Positions 1 to 12,240 are shown, numbered from the stretch's first letter. The stretch: DNA of 64,000 nucleotides from Cymbidium sinense (GCA_021442155.1 JAKCPB010000343.1:22465-86464); one strand, 5' to 3'. Made by a program: numbers and translations. The notes: generated by a model not told the origin, from the letters alone.

Positions 1-690
1 GTTAGGTCTTAGCCTCCATGACTCTATTCATAACCCATTGCAACCAATAATAATTTTCATTCTAAAAATTCAAACCTAAAAAAATTAGAATCAAATCAAA
101 CCTCTCATCTTCTTATGGATGACTTGAACCTGCTTCCCTAATGGAAGGTTCACACTCTATCCCTTAGTGGGGTTCTTCCCTCTCTCGTATGTCTTAGACA
201 TAAGTAGAGCCACATTGCACTAAGCTCTAGATTATTTCTATTCCTTGGGTTATGTATATATTATTTCTATTAGTGCTTGTGATCTCTCAGTGTTGTTGAT
301 CATTTTCAACACCAATACATGCGGTGTTCCTTGTCACTCACACCACACCTATTGGACTCCCTTTGTTGACCTCATTTTTAGGATGAGCTCTCAACCCCTC
401 TATCTTAGACATAGGACTTCTCTTAGACTTTAAGAGTTCCTTAGTCTTATGACACATTTAGTGATTAGGTGGACACTCAACCTAGCCCTAGAAGACTTAA
501 AAGAGTTAGCCATAGGAATAGGTCATGCCTTAGGGGTGTTAGGCTTAAACCATTCCTCACTTTCCTTCCTTCAAGTTAAACTCAAATCAATTCTATTTGA
601 TTTTCTTGAAATCCAAATCAACTCCATATGATTGAAATCCATGATTGAAATCTATGATTGAAAACCATGATCAAAATCCATCAAAAAATT
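1..690. other. AT-rich non-coding repeat DNA, no gene seen
   Basis: I see no conserved protein motif on either strand. Two short open frames (62 and 60 codons, starting at 245 and 449 on +) have no recognisable domain. Base composition and style match the decayed repeat DNA that follows, so this is probably the edge of a degraded retrotransposon, but nothing here identifies the class. Confidence 0.5.
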
Positions 691-1400
691 CTAAGTCCAA
701 ATTTTGCCAAAGTCCTTAATTCTTCCCTTAAGGACTTAACCAAAATCATGATTCAAACCTATTCAAACCTTTGAGATTTTCTCATAATCCATTTATATTC
801 TCATTTATATTCACATATATAAATGAAATATAAATTCAAATCAATCAAACTAAACTCAAAACTCCAAATCAATTCATGAAAATTTTGTAAGTCCCTTTAA
901 TTTTCCATTAAAGACTTAGCCAAAATCAATCTTAAACCTTGATCAAACCTATTCAAATTCATGATATTTTCTCAAAATTATTTATATTCTCATTTATATT
1001 CTCATATATAAATGAAATATAAATATAAATCAATCAAATCAAACAAATTAAATTCCAAATTTAAAATCCTTGAAATTCCCTTAAATCCTTTAAATTCTTT
1101 AATAGATTTAACCTAAATCATGATCAAACCATTTCAAATTCATGGGATTTTCTCAAAACGTTTTTCTATCTTCATTTATATTCTCATATATAAATGAAAT
1201 ATAAATATAAATCAATCAAATCCAATTCAAAAATTAAATTTCAATTTAAAAATTCCCTAAAATCCTTTAAATTCCCTTTAATGGATTTAACATAAATCAT
1301 GATTAAACCACTTCAAATCCTTGAAATTTTCTCATGATCAATTTATATTCACATGTATAAATGAAATATAAATTCAAACAATCAAAATCAACTCCAAAAA
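690..1400. repeat. Diverged tandem repeat, ~170-190 bp period, about 4 units
   Basis: The motif TATATAAATGAAATATAAAT recurs, with aaatgaaat beginning at 821, 1010, 1192 and 1359, giving spacings of 189, 182 and 167. Each is preceded by TTTATATTCTCATTTATATTC and a tttctca-type lead, and followed by a run of aaatcaatcaaa. Units also share a 'ccttaaa...ttaaggactta' stretch. The repeats are diverged by substitutions and small indels. No coding capacity is seen. They could be subrepeats in an LTR or UTR of a large retrotransposon; that origin is an inference. Confidence 0.7.
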
Positions 1401-1729
1401 TCAAACTCAAATCCACTCAAAATCAAATCTAAGCCTTTCAAGCCAAAATCTTGAACTTAGTCAAATCAATTTCAAATCAAGCCAAACTCTTGATTTTGTC
1501 TCATGGTTCAATCAATCCTACAATCATGAGATCATATGTAAAACCAAATTTCAATCACTCAAGCAAAACCTAATTCAAAAATGAAACCCCTTTCATATCC
1601 TTCCTTTGAATATGAAATTTTCAAATGGATCTAAATCCATTTGACTTCAAAACACTTGTAAATGGATTTATATTTCAATCATAAGTCCATATACATGATC
1701 AATCAACTTCAAATCAAGATTTGACCAAC

Positions 1730-2600
1730 CCATTTGACCCACTTAGGCTCACTTGGCCCAAAGTGACCTAAAGTACCATTATGAGCCAACTTTTGATCCT
1801 AACCAAATTGGATTGAATGAAACTCATATATCCCTCTCATCATGATCAACAATCATCATGGGATGATCAATTAACCAAATTAGGTCAAACCAAGTCAAAC
1901 CTAAGGGTTGACCAAGTCAACACTTAACCTAAAATGAAACCTTACATAACCAAATTCCACCATAGGCCAAATTGATTGAAACCATTGATCTAAGTTCACT
2001 CATAACCTATGTTTGAACTTGACCAAGCCAACATCGAGCCTAACCCATTGGTCCATGAATGACCTAAAGGGTCAAAATGTGTCAAAACTTGATCTAAGAC
2101 AAATTGATTGAACAATGGGTCAAGTCCATCCCAAATTAGTTATGGAACTTGACCAAAGCCTCAATTGGCCAACTAGACCGCCCAATTGACCTTAGACCAA
2201 CATGACTAAAGGGGTCATGTTGAGACAAAATTGAACTTAACCCATATTGATTGTAAACAAAGATACCAACCCACTCCATATGACTAACCTAACCTAAACC
2301 TACCCTTGAATGGTCTCAAATGGGTCAAATATCAACTTGACCCATTTGACCTAAGTGAAGTCATATGAGCCAAAACCAAATATATACCAAATTGAATCAA
2401 ACCAAAGCCACCAAAATATTTCAAATGGTCATATGAACTTGACCCAACCCTTGGTTTGACCCAATTTGACCTATCGGTCAACTTGACCCCCACCCAAGAT
2501 GACCCATTTTGACCTAAATGGGTCAAAATGAGCCAAACCCTATCAAATGTATTCCAAATTAAATGAAACTTGGTCAAACCTAGTTTTTACACATACCCAA
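1730..2600. repeat. TTGACC/GGTCAA-rich region with diverged ~130-165-bp subrepeats
   Basis: Dozens of TTGACC or GGTCAA words occur in this stretch, often as TTGACCAAGTCAAC-like pairs. The words ccaaattg(g)attgaa, or close variants, recur near 1803, 1967, 2098, 2386 and 2552, suggesting diverged subrepeats. I saw no open frame with a recognisable domain. This style of sequence is common in LTR or UTR regions of large plant Ty3/gypsy elements, but no LTR ends, primer-binding site or polyprotein was found, so the assignment is tentative. Confidence 0.5.
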
Positions 2601-3660
2601 CATGTCCAAAGTGGAAAAATAGCAAAATGACCATCCTACCCCTAGGCCAAAAAACAAATTTTAGCCTAACCTATAGGTAATTTGGTCATACCCTCTTCAC
2701 AATCACTTGAGGCTTTCCTAAAAGCTCAAGGGGACTTATGATGAGTGGTGCACTGAACCCAATGGGTTTTGGTCAGCCCATTTGGTCCCTAGACCAAACT
2801 CCTAACCCAATTGAAATTTCAAACTCCCTCTTAAGCTCAAATTCACATGGGAAGTTGTAAATCCATTCTCTTTGGATCAAATCGACCATGTGCACACTCA
2901 AAATAGATCCTCTTAATCCAATTAATTGGATCAAAATTGCAAGACCATTGTTGGTTCGATCCTTCATGGGGAGATATACTCCTCCTAATTCACTTATGTT
3001 TTCACACACTCAAGGTCAATTGAAGAATAGGAAGCCAGAGGATCCATTAGGGATTGATCCTAAGCTTCATAGAGCTCTTTCCAATTTCTTCTTCTCGGCT
3101 TTTCAATAGTGAAAAATAGGAGAGGTAGAGTGAATTGCCAAGTTCTTTTACACTTGATTACCTCCCAATTCCTCACACACTTCTTGGGACAAATCGAGCT
3201 CACTCAAGCTTCCATTGGAGTTCCCATAGAAAGGAGAGGAGCAATTGGATTAAAGCCATAATGATCTTCAAGTGGTGTTGGTCCATAGAGCAAGCCACTC
3301 AATCCCAAGGCCTAGGAATTTCAACAGGCTTCTCCACTAGAAGAAGTTACCTCTCGATCTCGAGTGATCACCTCAGGTATGGAATTTTTTTTAATACTAA
3401 ACTCAATGGTGTGGAGCTGTGAAAGAAATTTTCACCTCATCAAATTTTGACCGCTGGATTTTCCGCCGCCTCTAGATGGTGTGGGTTAATTTTGGTTTGA
3501 TTCAATGCTAGATCGAGCTTGAATCTTCCCCTTGATCATGGATAGTCTCTGTTGATCAAGGGGAAGAACTTGGCTCATCTCAACCATTCATTTGCACATT
3601 TTAGATGGATAGATGAGATTATTTAGCATGTTTAGTTAACTGCTTATCCTTTATAAATCA
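2601..3660. other. Non-coding, probably retrotransposon-derived
   Basis: Less AT-rich than its surroundings. Three short frames (2773-3009 -, 2888-3109 +, 3135-3422 +) overlap on opposite strands and show no known domain. They look like chance frames in decayed repeat DNA. The stretch contains a perfect 14-bp inverted repeat, listed separately. Confidence 0.4.
3525..3566. repeat. Perfect 14-bp inverted repeat with 14-nt loop
   Basis: CTTCCCCTTGATCA at 3525-3538 is the exact reverse complement of TGATCAAGGGGAAG at 3553-3566, with a 14-nt spacer. It would form a stable hairpin in either strand. It is not followed by a T run and does not flank an obvious gene. Its role is unknown. Confidence 0.85.
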
Positions 3661-6600
3661 CAGGTGAATCCTTAACTGCCTAATCTTTGATCGAACGACA
3701 TAGAATATAAGCGTGTTCCCTACCACCGCCATTTGGGATATGACATTTGATTACCCCTCATGGCGATGCGTAAAGTAATCGATCCGCCCATGTCTCGCCG
3801 TGAGCTAGATTACTTAGGTTAATTAAAATGCTTAATTAATGATCAATGTGGATCTTCAAAAATGCATAACTCTTTATAGAAAAGTTAGAAAAAATATGAA
3901 ATAAAATCCTTTGGATAGATAATTAAGCCTAGAACATTTTAAAATTAATTTTCATGAGTTTTAAATTATGATTTTCTCTAAATTTGGGTTTTATTATAAA
4001 GTGTATTTTACTAATTACTCTTTGATTAGGCCTTTGATTAATCCAAAATTTCTTGGGTAAGTTTTAGGGGATGACCTCTATATCCACTAATTTTCTTGGG
4101 ATTTATTAAAGGCTTGATTATAGTAATTTCATGTGGTTTCCTTAATTACCCTTTTCATGTAATTAAGCATAATTAGGGTATAATCAATTGTTTTACCCTC
4201 TGATTAGGATTAGATCAAGTAGGGAGGTTTATGGAATAATTTTGGTTCATTTCCCCAAGCTATTCCCTAAACCTCCTCTCTTCTTAATCTCCTCTTAATT
4301 AAGGGTTAATTCATTAATTTCTTCTTAATCAATTTTCTAAAAATTCTAAAGTATTCTAGAACTTAATTAATCTACCTTGGGTAGATTCTTAGGTTTTTAA
4401 TAGCCTAAGTTATATTAAGAAAATGAAAACCCCATCCATAAGTATGAAAGGGTGTTTTGAAATTTCTTAAGCTAACCCCTTAGCTTAATTAACTTTTAAT
4501 TGTGAGCCAAATTGCATTAGGGCTTTTCATTATATGGTGCATTACAAATTTAAATTCTTTATGGGTTTTATGTCATCTCATTATCTCATAATTATTTAGT
4601 TAATTCTTCTAAGGTGGTCTAGGTAAGGGTTAATTAAGTTACTTAATTCATACCTTAACCTAATCAATACATAAAAATGGATCTAATTATTTAAAAATAA
4701 AACAAAAATATAAAACACATGTGGGAATGTGTGAGGAACTGTAAACTCATCTCAAATTTTAAAATTAAATAAAACTTCAAACTAAACAAAAATTACTTTG
4801 AAATTCACTTTGATTTATTCCAAATTTTCTTATTCTATAAGTATGTCTTTAGGATTTAAATGAATTGAGTTTGTTTACATGCTTTCATTCCTTTGAATCT
4901 TTTCCCAACATGTTAAGTTGTATGACATGTGATTTCATGCATTCATAATTTCATGTTTCAAATTTTAAAATGAAATTGTTTACTTTATGTCAAATGTGCA
5001 TGTGTTGGCTATAATAAAATATGAGTGGCTATTATCACTACTAAATCCAAATTATTTTCAAAACTTATAGATGAAATATCAAATCTGAAAGTATGCTACT
5101 TATACTTTAATTATAAGCTTGCATGTGAAATATTATAAAAGTATGCTTAGTATAGGTTTCCTTTTTCTCCTATGTTGGTATAGTTTTGAATAGGAATTTG
5201 GTGAGATATAAGGTTCATTTGTAAAGGACCTAATGCTCACCTAATTTTATATTATATTCATCCCCATGCTACAAACTAAGAAGGGTTACCTACACTTACA
5301 TACATAAATTTCATAAACAAAATAAATCTATTAAACAACTTTTGCAACTTCCTTTTATATTTCATTTCTTTTGTAAGCAAGTTTGTATTTAATGAAGTGG
5401 TATATTAGCTTGGACAACCCCAAGGTTGTGAGGCTTTAAGTAGCCCTAAGTAGGTCTTGTACCTTACACCTCTGGTTGATAATGGTGATGTACTCACTTA
5501 TGCCTTTCTTACTTTCATGTATGTATGTGAAATTTTGGATAAGGAAAATGTTATCTACTTAAGAAAAATCATGCATATTCAACTTCTAAATTTTAATAAA
5601 TGGATTATTTAGCCTGCATCATAAAGTGTGTTAACTACTCATTTGCATGTATAAATATGCTTAGGGTACATCTATATGCATATATATATATATATGTTGG
5701 AAAGAGATGAAGTAATGCGTGTTATGTGAATTTTGATTCATTTTATTTAATCTTAAAATGCCTTTCTCTTTGAATAGGTTTGTTAAGGGTTTATCTAAAC
5801 TTAATATTGATTAAAATATGTAATCAAAAAATTTACCTAAATGAAATTAAAATATGAACCCACTTTAGAAAATTACTTATGTTAGGGAAGAGAAGTTCTC
5901 TCTTTCCCTCTTCATAACTTAGTAATTAATTGTAGGTTTCACTTAAACCAAATTAGAACAAATAAAATCAACCCAAAACACTTATATAACTTAAATGAAA
6001 CCTTTCTAAGTTGAACATGTCTTCACACTTAGAAAATTTGAACCGCCATAGCTAATCATACCACAAAACCTTCAAAGCACATTAGCCTAAGTCACCACTT
6101 CTAGCCTTAGGTGCATGGTTATGTTATGTTTCATTTTATGATATATGTTTTAGACTGTATGTTAGGGTGTATACTCATAGAATGAATGGTAGGATGCTCT
6201 TAGTATAACTATTCTCTTATGTAGGAGATTGTGCTTAAGGGGCGCTATCATAATAAAAATATAAATGCTCTTTCTTGCAGATGCTTTATACCCCTAAGCA
6301 TAATCCATAGACCAGGTATACTTTGTTACCCATGTGTTGGGTGATAAGTACAATTTACATGCTTGAGATTTGTTTGGTGTGTTTTAGCTAATCTTTATTT
6401 TGCAGGTGTTAGTTGGATTTCTACTTTCTCTTTTCATGTAAAAATTTGTATAATTAGGATTTTGGAATGATTTGTTATGGGGATTAAGATGTGCATTGGT
6501 CATAAGATCCTAGCTTATGCACCATATGAAGCCTTGGAGCATCTATTATCCAACCATTCAAAGAAGTAACCAAAGAAGAAAAGAAAAGTGGAAAGAAGAA

Positions 6601-8160
6601 CAAAGCTTGAAGACCCCATAATAATGAATTCCTTTGCTTAATTGTAATTTAAATCATTTGTAATCTGAGTTTTATAAGGGTAGAGCTCAGCTACCCACAT
6701 TTGATATTTTCGGGCTTGTGCATTGGTGCTCAACCATAATAGCCATTTATTCTTTTTATGATTAGCTTTAATAATTGATTGATGATTTTTTTAGCTTTTA
6801 CATTAAGTGGCATGCTTTTTTGAGTTTCCTCCTTGCTTTATGTATGGCCTAGTTATGGATTAGGCTCTTTGGGGAAAAATAAATATTTTACCCAACTTAA
6901 CAATTCAAATTAAAATTAAACAACTCATAACCTCACATAGAGCTTAGGTTTAAAATCAAGATAAAAGAATTAGCAACCCCTTAGCTGGATGAGCATTTCT
7001 ATATAATATCATGTAGAAATGCATCTTATTTCACTCTTGATTGGAGGGCTTCCACCTTTTCTAGAGAACTCAGCTTGATCTTTGAGAGCCATGGGGGAAA
7101 CTCTCCTCTTCTGTTCTCGTTGATTTTGGCCGATAGTCATAAAAATCCCATTATCCTAAGTCAAAATATTTGTCCAAAATAAAAATAAAATGAAATTTTA
7201 ATTACATTAGATTCAGGTCATTTGAAGCATGTCCCTTTACATGATCTAGTCTCTTTAGGGAGTGAGTTTAAGGACTTAATCACTTTCTAAATAATAACAG
7301 CCTAGCTATCTTGCATAAGCATAAAGACTTGCCTACATGTATTTAAAATCATAGGAGGAGTTAGTTGGCATCAACCCATAGGCAGTTGTAAGTCCAAGTT
7401 GTCGGGTGGTTTGTCCTCTCTTGTGGAGGCAAACCAAATTACCCATTTTTCTCCTTAGATTTAGGTTGTGCTTGGCCCTCACCAAGCTCCATAGATTTAG
7501 GTTTGAGGTTACTTCTCCCTTTGAGGGCCATAAGCATAATTCCTCACCTCTAGGCATTTCTCTTATGTTAAGGAATATTAAGTCCCAAAAATTCTAATAA
7601 AAAATTCAACTTAAATAAACTAAATCAATTTCAAAAATGTAAAGCCCAACTATAGGATAATCTAAGATGCTCGTTAGGTTTCCTAGCATCATGGGCATCT
7701 CCTACTTATCTTTTATTATAGCTCGATAATAAATTCCTCTTTTGATCAATCCCATTTGATATTCAAAGATAAACCAATCGATTGATAGTCCTTTCCTATT
7801 GAAATCTTCAAAGATAATGATGATTTACCTTAATCGAGAGTTTTCCTAAGGGATCCCGTCCTTTAAGATGTAATTAATTATGGGGCTTGCCCCCGTAGGG
7901 AACTTAACGAACTCAATTTAAAATAAAGCCTGCTTTACTTTTGCATGTAAAGTAGGGGAAGAATCTCTGATACATATGCAGACCCATCATCCTTAGGAGT
8001 CCTTATTGAGGTGATTAGATCTATTAAAGGGTAGTGTTTTATGTCTTTCGAGATAGTACAATATTTCCTTAATGATATACCCGATCACCTAAATAAGTAC
8101 ATCTGTGGATCTGCATGACATCTTACCAAGATGAATTTTTATTGGTCTCTTCTTTTCATT
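3661..8160. other. AT-rich decayed non-coding DNA, no gene seen
   Basis: About 4.5 kb with no recognisable coding region on either strand. Opposed short frames at 7333-7557 (-) and 7406-7597 (+) are mutual shadows without a known domain. A short (TA)n tract lies near 5674-5696. A purine-rich stretch near 6555-6620, followed by a long AT-rich tail, resembles UTR/LTR sequence of plant LTR retrotransposons, but no LTR pair, primer-binding site or polypurine tract could be placed with confidence. Confidence 0.45.
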
Positions 8161-8341
8161 CTCCCCATAGATTTGAAGGCTGACTATAGGAATTTTTCAC
8201 CACAACCTTATTCTAGCACAACGCGCATAAAAGGCAACCCCTTAGGTTGTCTAGCTCTACCCCACTAGTAGACTATCCCTTGATTTGTAAATGATATAGG
8301 ACAAGTATGATATACCCTTCTGATGGGTCCATCGCACCATG
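8161..8341. repeat. Repeat unit, copy 1 (partner at 11395-11640)
   Basis: The blocks AACCCCTTAGGTTG, CTAGCT, TACCCCAC, TAGACTATCC, GGATTTGTAAA-like, and a final TGGGTSCATCG...ACC recur in the same order near 11490-11635. The two copies flank the RTE LINE at 8342-11218 and the short sequence to its right. Copy 1 is interrupted at its right edge by the RTE tail. They could be tandem units of an older repeat into which the RTE inserted, or two parts of a degenerate LTR element. Confidence 0.6.
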
Positions 8342-8375
<34 letters not shown>

Positions 8376-8699
8376 GCCTTAATCCCACTAGGTGGGGAAT
8401 TAGGCTACATGAATCCTTAAGTCTCCATTGTGTCTATTATGTGTCAAATTCTCATCTAATTCAAGTATACTAAGATCATTATTTATACATCTTAACCAAG
8501 TCTTTTAGGTCTACTCTACCTTTCTTAACATAAGGCAAATCTAATGCATCTACTCTCCTAATCGGGTCATTCGGATGGCTTTATGTGGCCAAACCATCTA
8601 AGGCGACTCTCCCTAATCTTATCTACCATGGAGCTACTCCAACTTTTTCCCGAACATACTCATTTTGCATTCTATCTCTAAGAGTAAAGCCACTCATCC

Positions 8700-9790
8700 A
8701 CTAAGCATCCTCATCTCTAACACTTAACTTAGTCTTATGCTTCTCTTTTTATTGGCATTCACCATAAGTCATTGCAGGTCTTACCACCATCTTATAAAAT
8801 TTTTCCTTAAGTTTAAGTGGAACTTTTCTATCACATAATAGGCCAGATGCATTCCTCCACTTCAACCATCCAACTTGAATTCTACTAATAACATCTCCAT
8901 CTATTTCACCATCATTTTGGACAATAGAGCCTAAATATCTGAATCGCTCTTATTAATGACTTGATCTTCTAAAGTCACAACACTATCACTAAAACTTCTA
9001 CAACTAAAATTACACTCCATATATTCAGTTTTAGATCTACTTAAACGAAAACCTTTAGACTCTAAAGTTGACCTCCATAATTCAAGTTTCTGTTGGACTC
9101 CTCTCTAGTCTTATCAACAAGAAGAATGTCATCAGCAAAAAGCATACACCAAGGTACATCTTCTTGTAAATGCCTCATAAGAACATCCATAACTAAAGTA
9201 AAAAGATAAGGGCTTAATGTTGATCCTTGATGTAATCCAACTGAAATAGGAAAATATTTTGTCAATCCTCCTTGTGTTTGGACACAAATGTAGTATACAT
9301 ATCCTTAATGACAATATAACCAATATTAACTCTTTTATTCTAGAACTCTCCAAAGAACATCTCTTGAGACTTTATCATAAGCTTTCTCTAAATCAATAAA
9401 TATCATATGTAGATCCTTCTTACTTTCTCTTCTCTATCAACCCTCTTAACAAATGTTTAGCATCCATAGTAGATCTACGGCATGAAACCAAACTGATTGT
9501 CGAAACTTACGTATCACATCGTAACCTATGCTCAATTACTCTCTCACATAATTTTAATGTATGGCACATTAACTTAATTCCTCTATAATTTGCACACTCT
9601 TGTGCATCACCTTTATTCTTAAATATAGGAACCAATAGACTCTTTCTCCACTCATGCATCTTTTAGTCTTTAAAATAATATTAAAAAGATTTGTAAGCCA
9701 AGAAATTCCTTGATCTCCTAAACATTTCCACACATCTATTGGAATATTATCCGTCCTGACTTTTCCACATTTCATTTTCTTTAAAGCTTC
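8700..9790 (-). pseudogene. RTE LINE copy 1: reverse transcriptase, broken but catalytic box intact
   Basis: RT pieces lie in three frames. 9775-9569 carries MKCGKV..DNIPIDVWKCLGDQGISWLTNLFN. 9265-9062 carries GLHQGSTLSP and MLFADDILLVDKT, so the FADD metal-binding box is intact. Near 8960-8800 the C-terminal [20 protein letters not shown] and [18 protein letters not shown] blocks are readable. The enzyme would copy LINE RNA onto nicked DNA. Frameshifts between blocks, and loss of a residue pair in GKAVGSDN (VRTDN here), show it is dead as a gene. Intact FADD contrasts with FCDD in copy 2. Confidence 0.85.
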
Positions 9791-10035
9791 ACTAACTTCG
9801 ATTTACTAATAGACGATAATGAAATTCTCTGTTTAGGGTATTAAGGTTGCTAAAATCAATCGATCCTTTCATTGAAAAGTTTATCAAAATATCTCATCCA
9901 CCTATTTTCAATATCTTTTCTAAGAAAGCACTTTATTATTTTCATCCTTAATACATGAACTTACTTCTTTCTTTGCTTGATAACTTATACATACATCTTT
10001 CACCTTCTTTGGTATCTAATCTATTGTATAAATCA

Positions 10036-10281
10036 CTAAAAGCTAAATTTTTTTGCATCATATATTGCTTTCTTAGAATCTCTACAGGCCACTTTATATC
10101 TTTCCCAATTCTCCGAGTTTTTACATCTAAACCAAGTTTTATAACAATGCTTCTTATTTTTTATCTTTTCTTGCACACTCTGACTCCACCACCAACTATT
10201 CTTATTAAAAGAAGCTTTTCCTTTTGATTCTCCAAGCACATCTTTAGCAACTTGCTTAATTTCACTTGATATTTTTCCCAC
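10036..10281 (-). pseudogene. RTE LINE copy 1: linker between EN and RT
   Basis: An 81-codon open piece beginning MGKISSEIKQVAKDVLGESK and including NKNSWWWSQSVQEKI and CYKTWFRCKNSENWERYK. It matches the equivalent segment at 16080-16412 almost residue for residue. This region joins the endonuclease to the RT in plant RTE elements and has no separate known activity. The frame is lost at both ends by indels. Confidence 0.85.
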
Positions 10282-10394
10282 ATAACGTTAGCATCTTTAT
10301 GAACACCCCAAATTCTAATATCTTGTAGCTTGCTCTTAAAATATTTTTATTTGTGTTCTTTAAGTGTCCCCATCTAATCCTAGGACAATAATTT

Positions 10395-11194
10395 AGTTTA
10401 TTTTTCTCTTACAACCTTTCATCTTAAAATCTAAAACTAATAGATGTTGGGTACTTAAAATTTCACTTGGTATGACCTTACAATCTTTACAATTTAAAGC
10501 GATCTATTTTTCTTATCGAAAATAATCAATCTGTTTTACTAGATCCATTTTTATAAGTAATAATATGTTCATCTCTTTTCTTAAAAAAAGTATTAGCAAC
10601 TACAAAATCATAAGCTAAAGCAAATCTAATATAGTCTTTTCTTCATTAGTAACTCCAAAACCATAACCACCATGAATACTTTTAAAATCTTCTACTCTAC
10701 CATCATGTCCATTTAAATCTCCTCCAATAAATACTTTTCTTCAAGAGGTATCTGTTGTATTAATCCCTCTAATTCATTCCAAAATTTTCTTTTACACTTA
10801 CCTCCAACTTGAGGAGCATAGACACTTATAACATTGATAATCTTAGTATCAACAATAATCTTTAAAGCTATAATTCTATCTCCACATCTATTAATACTTA
10901 TAACATTATCCTTAAACTTTTATCTATAATCACACCTACACCATTTCTAGTTCGACTTTTACAATACCAAAGTTTAAAACCTAAACTATCAATCTCCTTG
11001 GCCTTCTCACCAACCCATTTAGTTTCTTGAACACATAAAATATTTATCTTTCTATGAACCATAATATCTATTAATTCCATTAATTTACCTGTAAGAGTAC
11101 CTATATTCCAAGATCCTAACCTAATTCTAGTTTCAAGGACTAACTTCTTTGCCTGCATCCGTCCAAAATGTGGGAACCCTTGCTTATTTAACAC
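10395..11194 (-). pseudogene. RTE LINE copy 1: apurinic-like endonuclease segment (broken)
   Basis: The frame at 11194-10898 starts MLNKQGFPHFGRM and contains LGSWNIGTLTGK, the N-terminal Asn motif of the exonuclease-endonuclease-phosphatase fold, and CVQETKW, whose Glu binds metal in this family. It then reads toward GVGVIIDKS before frameshifting. Further left, fragments read as a GDLNGH-type block near 10715, and STQHLLVLDF near 10440-10470 keeps the catalytic His of the final motif, although the usual Arg after it is missing. The endonuclease nicks target DNA to start reverse transcription. Several frameshifts make it non-functional. Confidence 0.85.
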
Positions 11195-11218
11195 TGCACC
11201 CTTGCTTATTTAACACTC
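11178..11218. repeat. Short direct duplication at the RTE 5' junction
   Basis: CCCTTGCTTATTTAACACT occurs twice in direct order, separated by GCA, at the truncated 5' end of RTE copy 1. In the fuller copy this sequence occurs once (near 15145-15171). A duplication exactly at a 5' truncation point is a plausible scar of template switching or end joining during LINE integration. Confidence 0.8.
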
Positions 11219-12240
11219 GTCCATAAATTAAATCTATCAAATTTGACCGACCTCACATCTCTAATGGTTATGCCCTCAATTCAAAATCAAACTAAACCAA
11301 ACAAACCATATCAAATGGCATGAAATTAAGATATAATTAATCTTGACTACTTTTCAGTTGACATAATCCCTAGCAGCATTCACTCAGTAGTCGCCCTGGT
11401 CAAGTTCAATTTATTGTGCATCCAATAGGTCACCTCAATAGTTGGTCCTCGCTTTGGAAGATTTAAGTCTACTATGCCTTCTTCCTAGCACAATCATTAT
11501 ACATTGAAAGGAAACCCCTTAGGTTGGCTAGCTTTACCCCACATCCGATAGACTATCCATTTGGATTTGTAAACTTGAGGTAGGTCAAGGCTGTTATAGC
11601 CTCTTCTCAGTGGGTGCATCGTACACCGACATGCTCCATACATTTAGCTCAGATTAAATTAAACTTGATCTAATTTTTCTTAGTGGAGTTAAATCACACC
11701 CATTGGAGCCTCAAATAAAATATAAACAAGTGAAGCAAACAAATCAAATTCAAAACCAACCTCCCCAGTGGAGCCAAATTAAACTAACTCCCCAATAGAG
11801 TCTAAATCATAATAATCTAACAAAACACTTATTCCCAGTAGATACATTGCCAAACAAATCTATGAAATCAAACTCAAATCTCAATCCCCAACAGATAGCT
11901 TGAACTTTGGAAGGTTCATATACTGAATCCCTAGTGGACTCGAGCCCATATCTCTAGCAAATGTGCCTTCACATCAATTAAAATAAAATAAATTAAAGCC
12001 TATTTTATCTTAATCTATTATGGATTATAGATTCTTCTCCCCAGCAGATCTTCTTGCCATAAAACATATAATCAAATCAAATTCAAACCTTGTCCCCAAT
12101 AGATTTTCTTCTTCTATGCCCTCGATAGAGACCCCTCACACTCCCTCCATGTCCTTGACACGAAATTCTCATCAAATCTTATTTATTCTCTTATACACAC
12201 CTTTAATACTTCAGCCAAAAGCCTAACAATGTATTAGTTC
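11219..12240. repeat. Non-coding DNA with recurring CCCCAGTAGA-like motif
   Basis: A motif of the form T-C-C-C-(C/T)-A-(G/A)-T/C-(A/G)-GA recurs about every 40-90 bp. Examples are the cccattggagcc, ccccagtggagcc, ccccaatagagtc, tcccagtagata, ccccaacagata, ccctagtggactc, ccccagcagatc, ccccaatagatt and cctcgatagaga blocks between about 11695 and 12140. Similar words occur near primer-binding and leader regions of plant LTR elements, but no ORF or LTR pair is visible. The second copy of the 8161 repeat lies at 11395-11640. The frame at 12020-12226 (+) has no domain. Confidence 0.5.
11395..11640. repeat. Repeat unit, copy 2 (partner at 8161-8341)
   Basis: Shares ordered blocks with the copy left of the RTE LINE, including ACCCCTTAGGTTG, TACCCCAC, TAGACTATCC, GATTTGTAAA and GGGTGCATCGTACACC. 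This copy is uninterrupted. It holds no open frame. Confidence 0.6.

Larger units (their letters stand above)
8342..11218 (-). mobile_element. RTE-type LINE, copy 1, 5'-truncated and decayed
   Basis: A non-LTR retrotransposon of the RTE clade read on the minus strand. Its 3' end is the simple-repeat tail (TTG)n, seen as (CAA)n at 8342-8374, preceded by the 3' hairpin CCCAC-CTA-GTGGG near 8380-8395. The body carries endonuclease, linker and reverse transcriptase segments in order, broken by frameshifts. Compared with the copy at 14945-18075, about 200 bp of 5' leader is missing, and the 5' end carries a short local duplication (11178-11218). The two copies are near-identical over long blocks by eye and lie in opposite orientation. 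I could not find a convincing target-site duplication. It cannot encode a full protein. Confidence 0.9.

Noticed and set aside
1730..2600. TTGACC words as functional W-box promoter elements
   Set aside because: They are repeated words in a diverged subrepeat with no downstream gene.
2888..3422. Two open frames on + as small genes
   Set aside because: No domain, an overlapping frame on the opposite strand (2773-3009), and surrounding decayed repeat DNA.
7333..7597. Opposed frames on both strands
   Set aside because: Mutual shadows, no domain, no supporting signals.
8335..11228. Target-site duplication for RTE copy 1
   Set aside because: Only weak similarity (a GTCCAT word on both sides, not flush with the ends); not supported.
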